NCBI GenBank assembly: GCA_029547205.1
Contig: JAKPPT010000131.1
Location: forward strand, 1-64,000
Origin: Spirochaetota bacterium
GTDB taxonomy: Bacteria; Spirochaetota; Spirochaetia; Treponematales; UBA12059
DNA length: 64,000 bases
Reading direction: 5' to 3'
This document shows positions 8,820 through 17,524 of the stretch, piece by piece. A model generated the notes under the pieces. It was not told the DNA's origin. It saw nothing but the letters and a program-made list of their open reading frames with translations, and did no database searches. Position 1 is the first letter of the stretch, and each line of letters starts with the position of its first letter. Made by a program: the position numbers and the translations under genes.

Positions 8820-9491
8820 ATGAAAAGAATTATAGTTTTGTTCCTATGTATCAGTTTGTTTGCCGTACCGCTCTTTGCAGGAGATATTCCTACTTTTGTC
8901 AATCTTGGGTTTTCTGCTAATTCCGAATATTTTATGTTTGGCTACTATGGCATCGACAGTGTAACCGGTAAACCATATGCAGAAATTTTTGTAGTTAACA
9001 CACAAAAAAACGATTTTACCGGAGATGGTATTTTTCGAGCACAATACAGCACCCAGCTTGAGCCAGGCTGGAATGCTCTCGCTGGCTTTCTCGATTTATA
9101 TAACAAAACCACACCAGTGATTAAAAAATACAATATAAATCATTTTAATCAGGGAAGACTTGCATTTCTGGCGATTGATAACAGTGCAGACACTATCTCG
9201 TATAAGGACACTGATGGTTCCGAATGGCAGATTACATTAAATAAAAAAGTCAATGAATCTCCAGGGTCTGTATCATCGTCATTTAGTATACAATTTACTA
9301 TTAATCGTGCTGGCAGCAGTAAAACCTATACAGCAGGAAATCCTGGCATTGTGAGAAAAAATGTAAACAATTACATTATCAGGCAAATTATTATTGCACC
9401 TGATGGGAAAACGATTGTATTTATTATCGAAAAAGAAGAAGCTGGCGCAAAGGGCATGCGGTACATGGTGGAAACATACCGCATACCTTAA
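8820..9491 (+). CDS. Secreted protein, DUF2259-like
   Basis: This 223-residue protein has a clear signal peptide (residues 1-20, ending LFAG). The opening of the mature part, DIPTFVNLGFSANSEYFMFG, resembles the predicted secreted proteins grouped as DUF2259 in spirochaetes. That is recognition from memory, not a search. The rest is a beta-rich sequence without catalytic motifs. GAGG lies 8 bases before the ATG. Function is unknown; a periplasmic or outer-surface location is likely. Confidence 0.65.
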   Translation: MKRIIVLFLCISLFAVPLFAGDIPTFVNLGFSANSEYFMFGYYGIDSVTGKPYAEIFVVNTQKNDFTGDGIFRAQYSTQLEPGWNALAGFLDLYNKTTPVIKKYNINHFNQGRLAFLAIDNSADTISYKDTDGSEWQITLNKKVNESPGSVSSSFSIQFTINRAGSSKTYTAGNPGIVRKNVNNYIIRQIIIAPDGKTIVFIIEKEEAGAKGMRYMVETYRIP

Positions 9492-9502
9492 TCTCGTGTA
9501 GC

Positions 9503-10918
9503 TTATGTAAAATTGTTTTTAAGACAGGCCCCGGCGGTATTCATTTCTATAAAATTGGTGGTGTTGCTCATGCCAGGTGCACCACCAATAACAACGACAA
9601 GATCATCTTCTTCTAAAAAATCTTTCTCCAATAATACCTCAACTGAAGAACGAACTAATCCTTCAGTGCTTTCCTGATGCGGCAAAAGGTCAGAATAGAC
9701 ACCATATGAGAGTGACAGCTGCCTAACTGTTCTTTCGTTTGGACTAAAAGCATACACAGGAACATGACTGCGGTAACTGGCAATCACACGCGCAATTGAA
9801 CCTGTCTCGGTATCAGCAATAATCGCCTTAACTGGTAATCTTCTGGCGCTCATAGCAGCAACTCGCGCAAGATAGAGCCTCACATGGTTGTATGTTGCTT
9901 GGGTCTCTTTTTCCATATATGGCTTTTGGCTCTCTGCCTGTATAGCAATTCTGGTCATAGTCTCTACAGCCTCAAGCGGATATTTCCCAAATGCTGTTTC
10001 TCCCGAAAGCATAACAGCATCGGTACCATCAAATACTGCATTCGCAACATCGGAAACCTCAGCTCTCGTAGGACGCGGATTGTCTATCATCGTATGAAGC
10101 ATTTGTGTTGCTGTGATGACAGGTTTACCCTTATCGATACATGCATTGATAATTGCTTTTTGCACACCGGGAATGCGTTCAGACGGTATTTCCACACCTA
10201 GATCTCCTCGTGCAATCATGATGCCATCAGCAAAATCTAAAATCTCAAGCAAATTAGTTACACCCTGATTGTTTTCTATTTTTGCTATGATCTTTGCTTT
10301 GCTGCCAAAGCTGTCGAGCAAGCGACGAACTTCCTGCACATCATTCTTATTTCTCACAAATGAATGTGCAATAAAATCGATATCATAATCTGCTGCGAAT
10401 TTGAGATAGGCGACATCTTTTTCCGAAAGCGATGGCACATTGAGAGATACATTGGGTACATTGACATTCTTGCGTTCTTTAATTACTCCCGAGTTTAGAA
10501 CCTCGCAGAGGAGCACCCCATTTGCCTTATTTTTTACCTCTAACGCTATCGTCCCGTCCTCAATTAAAATTTTAGATCCAACTGGCACTTCTGCTACAAA
10601 ATTGCTGTACGAAACATCAAATCCTTTACGCTGATCATCTACCTTTGGAATAGTTATTGTGTCTCCCTGGGCTACCGTTATCGGTTCAGGCACATTTCTT
10701 GTTCGCACTTCAGGTCCTTTAGTATCAACAAGGATACCGAGCCGTGGAGATACTTTTCGGACTGTTTCTACAATCTTTACCGACGCTTCTGGCGTCTGGT
10801 GTGCAGTATTAATGCGTACTACATCCATACCGGCTTCATACAACGATCTGATGAACGCCTCATCGCAACGATTGTCAGAAATTGTTGCCACAATTTTAGT
10901 TAATTTTTGTCGTTTCAT
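9503..10918 (-). CDS. pyk: Pyruvate kinase
   Basis: This 471-residue glycolytic enzyme transfers phosphate from phosphoenolpyruvate to ADP. Visible signatures include IIAKIENNQG with the catalytic Lys, MIARGDLGVEIP, TATQMLHTMI, NPRPTRAEVSDVANAVFDGTD and SGETAFGKYP. The length is standard. The N-terminal phosphate-binding block reads VRINTAHQ, where most enzymes have R.N.SHG; the Arg and His are kept. No convincing Shine-Dalgarno precedes the ATG. Confidence 0.96.
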   Translation of the reverse strand: MKRQKLTKIVATISDNRCDEAFIRSLYEAGMDVVRINTAHQTPEASVKIVETVRKVSPRLGILVDTKGPEVRTRNVPEPITVAQGDTITIPKVDDQRKGFDVSYSNFVAEVPVGSKILIEDGTIALEVKNKANGVLLCEVLNSGVIKERKNVNVPNVSLNVPSLSEKDVAYLKFAADYDIDFIAHSFVRNKNDVQEVRRLLDSFGSKAKIIAKIENNQGVTNLLEILDFADGIMIARGDLGVEIPSERIPGVQKAIINACIDKGKPVITATQMLHTMIDNPRPTRAEVSDVANAVFDGTDAVMLSGETAFGKYPLEAVETMTRIAIQAESQKPYMEKETQATYNHVRLYLARVAAMSARRLPVKAIIADTETGSIARVIASYRSHVPVYAFSPNERTVRQLSLSYGVYSDLLPHQESTEGLVRSSVEVLLEKDFLEEDDLVVVIGGAPGMSNTTNFIEMNTAGACLKNNFT

Positions 10919-10975
10919 ATGCTTGAATATCGCAAATTTTTGATAAAAAGTATATAGCTTGACTCTAGGCGTTAA

Positions 10976-11064
10976 AGTGGTCTGTCCCTGAAAGGCGAAG
11001 GGGATGGCAAACCCGGGGTGGCCACCACAGGAATTACTTCAGTGATGAGAAGTTGTCTGACCCT
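10976..11064 (+). repeat. Imperfect direct repeat flanking a GC-rich non-coding block
   Basis: AGTGGTCTGTCCCT (10976-10989) and AGTTGTCTGACCCT (11051-11064) differ at two of 14 positions and flank about 60 bases that are richer in G+C than their surroundings. The left copy includes the recurrent GGTCTGTCCC word. The block lies between divergent pyk and the next gene. No open frame or known riboswitch was recognised. Confidence 0.5.
10979..10988 (+). repeat. GGTCTGTCCC word, copy 2
   Basis: This copy is intergenic. It extends to the 15-mer GGTCTGTCCCTGAAA, which recurs in reverse orientation at 59720-59734. Confidence 0.65.
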
Positions 11065-11086
11065 TCCTTGACTGTACCCTTATTTA

Positions 11087-11557
11087 ATGATTAAACTTGA
11101 AATTATGAAACGCACACCAATGATTCTGCTTTCCGCCATTTTTGAGTTTATCAGAATAATTTTGCTTGCATTAGGAGCACGTCTGATCATTGCAGGGGAT
11201 TCTACTATGGTAAACAATCTGGCAACTATCTTGCTTGTGAGAATTTTGATTGTAAGTAGCTTTTTATTCCCTGCGTTACTCATGCTTGCCTGGTTTAATA
11301 CAAGCTATACACACTTTCTTACTCTCTTTGTTCCTCTAAAAATTGCGTTGATTATAACCGATGCATCTAGCTTTTTCACAGTGCTTACAAGCACAGCACA
11401 GCTGATTGTTTCGCAAGCAAATACCGTACTCGCTATAAGCCTTACTATCCTTATTGCGATTGACAGCTTTATTTTATTTTCTGTAAACAGAGAAATAAAA
11501 AAACGTAAAAAGCTTCAACAAGAAACACCAATAATTGAAACTGTGGAGTTGTCGTAA
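11087..11557 (+). CDS. Small membrane protein, first gene of the ParA/FapA group
   Basis: This 156-residue protein has about four hydrophobic segments and a charged C-terminal tail (REIKKRKKLQQE). I do not recognise it. The ATG at 11087 lacks a Shine-Dalgarno; an alternative ATG at 11105 is no better. Its stop codon overlaps the ATG of the ParA-like gene (TAATG), so the two are translationally coupled. A membrane partner of the ATPase is therefore a reasonable guess. Confidence 0.6.
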   Translation: MIKLEIMKRTPMILLSAIFEFIRIILLALGARLIIAGDSTMVNNLATILLVRILIVSSFLFPALLMLAWFNTSYTHFLTLFVPLKIALIITDASSFFTVLTSTAQLIVSQANTVLAISLTILIAIDSFILFSVNREIKKRKKLQQETPIIETVELS

Positions 11558-12702
11558 TGCATATCGTTCCAATTGCAAGCGGCAAAGGTGGTGTTGGAAA
11601 ATCCATGATCTCTGCAAACCTTGCTATTGCCCTTGCGGAAGCAGGTAAAGAGGTCATCCTAGCCGATCTTGATCTTGGTGCTTCAAATTTGCACATCATT
11701 CTTGGAACAACTGCAACACCGCGAGGCATTGGAAATTTTTTATCCAGTCCTGGAACTGATATTACTTCAATTATTTATGAAACTGATATTCACAACCTGT
11801 ATTTTATTCCTGGAGATTCTGAAATACCAGGACTCGCTAATATTACCCAGCGCCAAAAAAAAATGCTCACCAAAAAGCTGCTGGGTCTTTCTTGTGATTA
11901 TTTAATTCTTGATCTTGGTGCAGGCAGTAATGTAAACATTCTCGACTACTTCCTGCTCAGCAACCGCGGCATTGTCGTTTCTGCTCCCATGCTCACAGCA
12001 ACACTCAATGCGTACCTGTTTATTAAAAATATTGTATTCAAACTGATGTGGGAGAGCTGTCCGCCTAAAAGTCCTGGTAGAACCTATCTTGAATCGCTCA
12101 AAAAAGATGGAACTGTTTTACAAAAAGCACATCTACCGGAGCTTATAGCGCAGCTGCGCATACGCGATGCTGATTCACATCAAATGCTTAAATCACGGCT
12201 AGACCGATTTAAACCCAGACTCATCATGAACATGCTCGAAGACCCTAAAGATGCTGATCGGGCTCAAAAAATCAGGCGTTCCTGTCTCGATTTTCTTGGT
12301 ATTGACCTTGAACACCTTGGAATTATTTATCGAGATGATTTTCAAAACATTGCGCTCAATAGCCGTATCCCCATTGTCCGCTATAAGCCACAATCGGTAC
12401 TGGCACAAGCACTCTACAGAATAGCCGATAAGCTTATTTCTACCGAAGACGAAGATGAAACCCCTCTCTTTGATGAAGAGTACTACAATGACACTTATGA
12501 TGTTGCCAGCACGGAAGCCATGATGGATTTTGAAACAAAAGTTGATTATGTTGAGGAACTCCTCTCAAGTGGCGCACTCACACAAGGAGAGCTTATTGAA
12601 ACTATAAAACTTCAGCAATTCGAGATAAATCAGCTTAAAAAAGAAAATCAGCTATATAAATACAAATTAACTCAAGCAATCTCGCAGGGGTTTAAGGTAT
12701 AG
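11557..12702 (+). CDS. MinD/ParA/FlhG-like P-loop ATPase
   Basis: This 381-residue protein has the deviant Walker A box SGKGGVGKS at residues 8-16, then DLDLGASNLH and LILDLGAGS as the switch and Walker B regions, all typical of MinD/ParA ATPases. After about residue 280 comes an acidic linker (EDEDETPLFDEEYY) and a C-terminal coiled-coil-like segment (about 340-375). Family members position large assemblies such as flagella, chemosensory arrays or septa. It overlaps the upstream membrane gene and is followed within 2 bases by the FapA-family gene, so the three act together. The exact cargo is unknown. Confidence 0.85.
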   Translation: MHIVPIASGKGGVGKSMISANLAIALAEAGKEVILADLDLGASNLHIILGTTATPRGIGNFLSSPGTDITSIIYETDIHNLYFIPGDSEIPGLANITQRQKKMLTKKLLGLSCDYLILDLGAGSNVNILDYFLLSNRGIVVSAPMLTATLNAYLFIKNIVFKLMWESCPPKSPGRTYLESLKKDGTVLQKAHLPELIAQLRIRDADSHQMLKSRLDRFKPRLIMNMLEDPKDADRAQKIRRSCLDFLGIDLEHLGIIYRDDFQNIALNSRIPIVRYKPQSVLAQALYRIADKLISTEDEDETPLFDEEYYNDTYDVASTEAMMDFETKVDYVEELLSSGALTQGELIETIKLQQFEINQLKKENQLYKYKLTQAISQGFKV

Positions 12703-12704
12703 TC

Positions 12705-15653
12705 ATGGGAGATTTTAGCATAAAGGGTAAAATTACAATATATTTTGACACCCTCTATGTTGAAGCAAAACTAATCTTTGTCCCAGATCCTTCTGGAGAA
12801 ACGTACAATGCTGAATCCCTCAACAGCATATTGACAGCAGCAGGATTACGTGCAAACCAAGCTCAGTTAGAAAAAATTATTGTCAATTTTTCCAGAGCAA
12901 AGGGGCAAACATCTGAGCTCATTGCCAAAGGAGAAATGCCTATTGAATGGCAGCCAGAAACTGTAGTATGGGAGCAATTACCGGAAAAACCCGATTTTGA
13001 AAAATTTAAGCTCGAAGTTCTTAAAAACTCTGCTCCACCTGTTTTTTATAAAACAATTATTGAGCAGGTGCCTATTAGTAAAAAAACTACCGACTCTGCA
13101 ATGTTTGGCCTCATAAAAAAGGAAAAAACTGAAACTGTTATCGAAAAAAAAGAAAAACGCATCCAACTGCACGTTAAAGATCCTCAAATGCTTAAAGCTG
13201 TGTGGATTAAACAAGGAACGGTAGCAGGCACTCTATATCCCGCTAAACCAGGCAAAAATGGAAAAGATGTTTTTGGCAAAGTTATAAAAATTGAACCCCC
13301 TGAAAATCTTAATTTTTTACTCGGCGAAGGATTAAAGGTCGAAAAAAATCAAATTATTACACAAATTGACGGTTTTTTGCGCATTGGCAAACAGTGGGCA
13401 GATATTATCCCGTTTGCAGATCACTCATGGTCACTAAAAAAGGCAGCAGATGGCATTAGTATTTTGCTTGATTTTTTTCCTGGCTATCGGTTATTGCCAG
13501 TACCGTCAGTTTCACAGATACTCGATGAAGCTGTAACGCTAGGAGCTGCAAGAGATCAGCTTATTCAGCAAGAAAATCTTGAAGCTGAAATTACACGAAG
13601 TATCAAAACATCAAAGAGCCTCCTTGACTTTAATCTTTCATTAAACAGAGATGCAGTTATTGCTATCACAATTAGCGATGATAAACTTAAAGCAACATTA
13701 AAGCTTGTCAAAGGACAGGGCAACGGTAAACCGCTCGTTCTCAATGAGGTAGCAAAAGCTATATCCGAAAAAAAATTTGTTGGTATCAATTTTGAAAAGC
13801 TCAAAACCGACTTACTGCAATTCTATAAAAGCAATCAAATAGAACTTTCTGACTATGTGCTCTGCGAAGGAGAGACACCTGTCCCGGGCAAAAACCGGGA
13901 ACTCTTATACCACATTGTTTTTGCGCCAGATGACCAGAAAGAATCAATACTACAAGCTGTTAAAAATGAGCCAGGCTTACCGCGCTTTGTAAAAAGTCTC
14001 GATGATTTTCCACTGGAAGACTGTCAGAAACTTGCTTTTGTTAAAAAAAATCAGCTCATTGCTCGTTTCTCGCCGCCGTCAGCAGGCAAAGCTGGTAAGG
14101 ATGTTTTTGGCAAAGAAATTCCTGCACCTCCAGGTAACGATCCAGTAATCTGGTTGTATGAAAACATCAGGCTTAATCAGGAATCACTCGAGAGCATTGA
14201 AGATGGTATTCTGCTTATTTCAGAAAAAGATGGCGAAACGTACATTAGGGTTATTCCATACCGTGATGCTTCGATTACTGTTTTCATTAGTGATGATTTT
14301 ATGCAGGCGACTGCAGACTTTATTCCAGAATACGGTCTCGGAAAAGACCTCTCACTCGATTTTGTGCTAGCAACGCTTAAAGAACATGCTATTGTTCACG
14401 GAATCAACCATGTAGCAATAGCTGATGGTATTAAAGTAGCAAAAGAGCAGGAGGGAGCAAAAGGTGTTCTCGTCGCTCAGGGGACAAAACCAGTTCCTTC
14501 AGGTGGTTATAAACTCGTTTGGCTCATTCAATTCGCAACAGGAAATGCTGTTACTATCAGAGAAAACGGAAAAGCTGATTACAAAAACCAGGATAGAATT
14601 ACTATGGTTGCAGCAAATCAGCCAGTGCTTGAACTTGCTAAAGTCGGGCAGGAAGGTCAGGACGGCACAGATATTACCGGTAAAACAATTAAAGCACCTA
14701 AAGATCCAGAAGCTTCACCACTTCCTGTGTGGGATGAACATCAATTTAAATTAGAGAACAAAGGTGAAGGCAACCAGGTACTCTATGCACTGATTGATGG
14801 AGAACTCTTTTATCAAAACAATACATTAAAAATCAATGAAGGATACAAAGTCGACTCCGATGTTGGTCCTCAAACTGGTAATCTCAAATTTCCCGGTTCA
14901 ATTGTTATCAATGGTAACGTCCTTACTGGCTACATGGTAATAGCAACAGGTAATATTACTGTAGGGGCTTCTGTAGAAGCAGCACTTGTTTCTGCCGATG
15001 GCTCAATTAAAATTAATGAAGGAATTAAAGGTGCAGGAAAAGGTACCATTCGAGCAAAAAAAACCATTGAAGCAGCATTTGCAGAACATGCATATCTTAT
15101 GGCTGTAGGAGATATTGTACTTCGCAGCTCTGCATTGCGCTGTGTTATTAAAACAAATAGCAAGCTTAAATTACTCGGTGATAAAGGTAATCTTGTAGGC
15201 GGTATGATACGAAGCAAACTTGGCATCGAAGCAAACAACATTGGATCAGAAAAAGAAATCAAAACTGAAATATCATTTGGTCAGGATTATTTAATAAAAG
15301 ATGCAATTGAAGTAGAAGAAAAAGAAATAGAAAAACTCAAAACTATGATTCTGCAAATTGATAAAACCATGCGCGAAGCTGAAAAAACAGGTAGCAGTCA
15401 GCTGACAAAACTCAGACAGGACAAGGTTAAAATTCTTAAACTGCTTGAACACCGATCCATACGGCTTATACAACTCAAAGAAAAATACGACGCTTATATT
15501 CCAGCAGAAATAATTGTGAGAAACACGCTATACCCTGGTGTAATTATTGAATCACATAACAGATATTACGAAGTCAAGCAAAAACGACAAAAAGTTATTA
15601 TTACTTTTGATCCTCAATCTGGTAAAATAATTGAAAAACCTCTCTCAAAATAA
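12705..15653 (+). CDS. FapA family (DUF342-type) large polymer-forming protein
   Basis: This 982-residue protein contains three copies of a Gly-rich motif of the form GK.GKDVFGK.I (residues about 183-195 and 464-476, and GQDGTDITGKTI near 655). The region from about 720 to 860 is a repetitive beta-helix-like stretch, and 875-930 is a Glu/Lys-rich coiled coil. This architecture is that of FapA/DUF342 proteins, which resemble bactofilin-like scaffolds. Most family members are 450-650 residues, so this one is unusually long because the N-terminal part is duplicated. It directly follows the ParA-like gene, which suggests a positioned scaffold. Confidence 0.8.
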   Translation: MGDFSIKGKITIYFDTLYVEAKLIFVPDPSGETYNAESLNSILTAAGLRANQAQLEKIIVNFSRAKGQTSELIAKGEMPIEWQPETVVWEQLPEKPDFEKFKLEVLKNSAPPVFYKTIIEQVPISKKTTDSAMFGLIKKEKTETVIEKKEKRIQLHVKDPQMLKAVWIKQGTVAGTLYPAKPGKNGKDVFGKVIKIEPPENLNFLLGEGLKVEKNQIITQIDGFLRIGKQWADIIPFADHSWSLKKAADGISILLDFFPGYRLLPVPSVSQILDEAVTLGAARDQLIQQENLEAEITRSIKTSKSLLDFNLSLNRDAVIAITISDDKLKATLKLVKGQGNGKPLVLNEVAKAISEKKFVGINFEKLKTDLLQFYKSNQIELSDYVLCEGETPVPGKNRELLYHIVFAPDDQKESILQAVKNEPGLPRFVKSLDDFPLEDCQKLAFVKKNQLIARFSPPSAGKAGKDVFGKEIPAPPGNDPVIWLYENIRLNQESLESIEDGILLISEKDGETYIRVIPYRDASITVFISDDFMQATADFIPEYGLGKDLSLDFVLATLKEHAIVHGINHVAIADGIKVAKEQEGAKGVLVAQGTKPVPSGGYKLVWLIQFATGNAVTIRENGKADYKNQDRITMVAANQPVLELAKVGQEGQDGTDITGKTIKAPKDPEASPLPVWDEHQFKLENKGEGNQVLYALIDGELFYQNNTLKINEGYKVDSDVGPQTGNLKFPGSIVINGNVLTGYMVIATGNITVGASVEAALVSADGSIKINEGIKGAGKGTIRAKKTIEAAFAEHAYLMAVGDIVLRSSALRCVIKTNSKLKLLGDKGNLVGGMIRSKLGIEANNIGSEKEIKTEISFGQDYLIKDAIEVEEKEIEKLKTMILQIDKTMREAEKTGSSQLTKLRQDKVKILKLLEHRSIRLIQLKEKYDAYIPAEIIVRNTLYPGVIIESHNRYYEVKQKRQKVIITFDPQSGKIIEKPLSK

Positions 15654-15704
15654 AATACAATAGTCAGAGCTGCAACTGCGCTGGCCTATAACTAAACTGA
15701 CACC

Positions 15705-15734
15705 TTGTATTATAGTATACAGACACGATATAGT
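15705..15734 (+). promoter_or_regulatory. Possible lgt promoter
   Basis: TTGTAT, 18 bases, TATAGT, about 25 nt before the ATG. AAGGAG precedes the start, so this transcript has a normal leader. Confidence 0.4.
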
Positions 15735-15758
15735 AATGCTAATAATTAAGGAGTACCT

Positions 15759-16721
15759 ATGACTGCATATTTAAATTATCCCGAATGGATACGTCCAGAA
15801 ATTATTCCAAATTTACCATTCCGATGGTATGGACTTATGTATCTCGCAGCTTTTCTTGTTGCCTATCTGCTGTTTTCAAAACAAGTAAAAGAACGCAACC
15901 TCAATTATTCCAAAGATGACATTGCAAATTTTTTCGTTTGGGGTATTGTGGGACTTCTGATTGGTGCACGTATTTTTGGAACACTGGTTTACGATACAAC
16001 TGGCCTTTATCTAAAAAAACCATGGCTCATTTTCCTACCATTTTCGGAAGATTGGCATTTTATCGGATATATGGGTATGTCATTTCATGGTGGTGTAATT
16101 GGGGGCATTATTGGTGTATGGCTCTACTGCAAAAAATACAATCGGAGCTTTTTAGAATTGGGTGATATGCTTGCTATTAGTATTCCTCTTGGCTACACCT
16201 TTGGCCGTCTTGGTAATTTTATTAACGGGGAATTGTGGGGTAAAGTCACAACAGCACCGTGGGGAATGGTATTTCCATACGCTCAGCGATTCCCAACAAA
16301 TGAGCCATGGGTTCAAGAAATTATGAGTAAAATCGGTATGACTTCTACTACATCGCTCGTTAATCTTCCCCGTCATCCATCGCAACTCTACGAAGCACTG
16401 TTTGAAGGTATTGTACTTGGATGTTTTATGTGGTTTTTTATACGAAAACATAACAAATTCAAAGGTTTTGCTATGAGTATCTTTATAACAGGGTATGGGA
16501 TTATACGATTTATACTTGAATATTTTAGAGAACCAGATGCTGACCTTGGTTACATTATTAAGCTAGGGAATCCACAAGCTTCAATTCATCTGTTCACTAC
16601 CCCGTTCAATTTTTCGATGGGTCAGCTATTAAGTTTTATAATGATTGTAGGAGGCCTTGTTTTACTATTTGTATGTCGAGCTAAAAATAAAAAAGAACAT
16701 AGCAATAACACATTATCATAA
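15759..16721 (+). CDS. lgt: Prolipoprotein diacylglyceryl transferase
   Basis: This 320-residue inner-membrane enzyme transfers a diacylglyceryl group from phosphatidylglycerol to the lipobox Cys of prolipoproteins. The Lgt signature GRLGNFINGELWG lies at about 150-162, preceded by SFHGGVIGG and followed by RHPSQLYEALFEG with its conserved Arg and His. Seven or so membrane segments and a Lys-rich tail are visible. AAGGAG lies 6 bases before the ATG. It serves the many lipoproteins of this window and is followed by a strong terminator. Confidence 0.96.
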   Translation: MTAYLNYPEWIRPEIIPNLPFRWYGLMYLAAFLVAYLLFSKQVKERNLNYSKDDIANFFVWGIVGLLIGARIFGTLVYDTTGLYLKKPWLIFLPFSEDWHFIGYMGMSFHGGVIGGIIGVWLYCKKYNRSFLELGDMLAISIPLGYTFGRLGNFINGELWGKVTTAPWGMVFPYAQRFPTNEPWVQEIMSKIGMTSTTSLVNLPRHPSQLYEALFEGIVLGCFMWFFIRKHNKFKGFAMSIFITGYGIIRFILEYFREPDADLGYIIKLGNPQASIHLFTTPFNFSMGQLLSFIMIVGGLVLLFVCRAKNKKEHSNNTLS

Positions 16722-16749
16722 ACAAATACATTGAATTATTAATTTGCAC

Positions 16750-16791
16750 GCGGGTTTGCTTGATAATTGCATACAGGCAACCCGCTTTTTT
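16750..16791 (+). terminator. Rho-independent terminator after lgt
   Basis: GCGGGTT (16750-16756) pairs with AACCCGC (16779-16785), followed by TTTTTT. Confidence 0.85.
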
Positions 16792-16820
16792 AACAGTTAC
16801 TATTGAGTTACAAGATTACA

Positions 16821-17462
16821 TCATAATCTTCCGAACAATCCCGTCTTTCCATTAAAAACATAATGCTTAGAATCAATCTGCGGTGCATTAAAAATCTTTG
16901 TACAGAAGGAAGCAAAAAGTGGTATCATCCCTGATTGATCCTCTATGATACTACAGATTAAACCGTTATTTTTTTCAATGTTCTGGAATCCTTTTAGTAG
17001 CCCTTCAAACATTCCTGACACTGTTTCAGAAACAATATTATTTTGTGGTTGTTTTAACATTACGCCATAGAATTTCCACGGTGAGGAATTTTCCTGCATC
17101 AGCAAATAGAGGAGCTTTGGTAGTGCAGTCATTACATGCACTTCCGTGGCATTGAAAGCTTTAGTAGCAGTTTCTGGTTCAAAAAAAACCGAGCTTTCGT
17201 ATATAACCAATACTTCATCAGGGTAACTGGAAAATTGATTAAAAATACTTAGCATAACACCGGACTCAGAAAAAAGAGATTCATAGTGCCATGGTATAAC
17301 CTGCATTTCCATTGGCACATCAATATCCGTTGCTTCTGATGCTGTTGGTTTTAATACGCATGCACAAATTCGATGTTCAAAAAAACCCGTATTGACTATT
17401 GCAGCAAGATAATCTTTAACCTGTTGAGTATAGTACGGAATTATAATAATTGTCTTTTTCAT
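16821..17462 (-). CDS. Hypothetical protein, no family recognised
   Basis: This 213-residue soluble protein opens with a beta strand, KKTIIIIPYYTQQVKDYLAA, reminiscent of an alpha/beta nucleotide-binding or glycosyltransferase-like fold, but no motif confirms this. It contains several aromatic residues and no signal peptide. No Shine-Dalgarno is present; TAAACT ends 6 nt before the ATG, which suggests a leaderless mRNA. It stands alone between lgt and nadE. Confidence 0.6.
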   Translation of the reverse strand: MKKTIIIIPYYTQQVKDYLAAIVNTGFFEHRICACVLKPTASEATDIDVPMEMQVIPWHYESLFSESGVMLSIFNQFSSYPDEVLVIYESSVFFEPETATKAFNATEVHVMTALPKLLYLLMQENSSPWKFYGVMLKQPQNNIVSETVSGMFEGLLKGFQNIEKNNGLICSIIEDQSGMIPLFASFCTKIFNAPQIDSKHYVFNGKTGLFGRL

Positions 17463-17468
17463 AAAAGC

Positions 17469-17497
17469 AGTTTACACTGTGTACACAGACAAGACAA
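17469..17497 (-). promoter_or_regulatory. Promoter giving a leaderless start at 17462
   Basis: The minus strand shows TTGTCT (17497-17492), 17 bases, TAAACT (17474-17469), then 6 nt to ATG. Confidence 0.5.
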
Positions 17498-17524
17498 GTA
17501 TCTCCAAGAATCCAGGAATGTATT

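Noticed and set aside
10981-11050. Riboswitch-like GC-rich segment (GGGGATGGCAAACCCGG)
   Set aside because: It shares short words with several riboswitch classes but does not match the conserved core of fluoride, c-di-GMP, TPP or ydaO types. It is reported only as an unexplained block.
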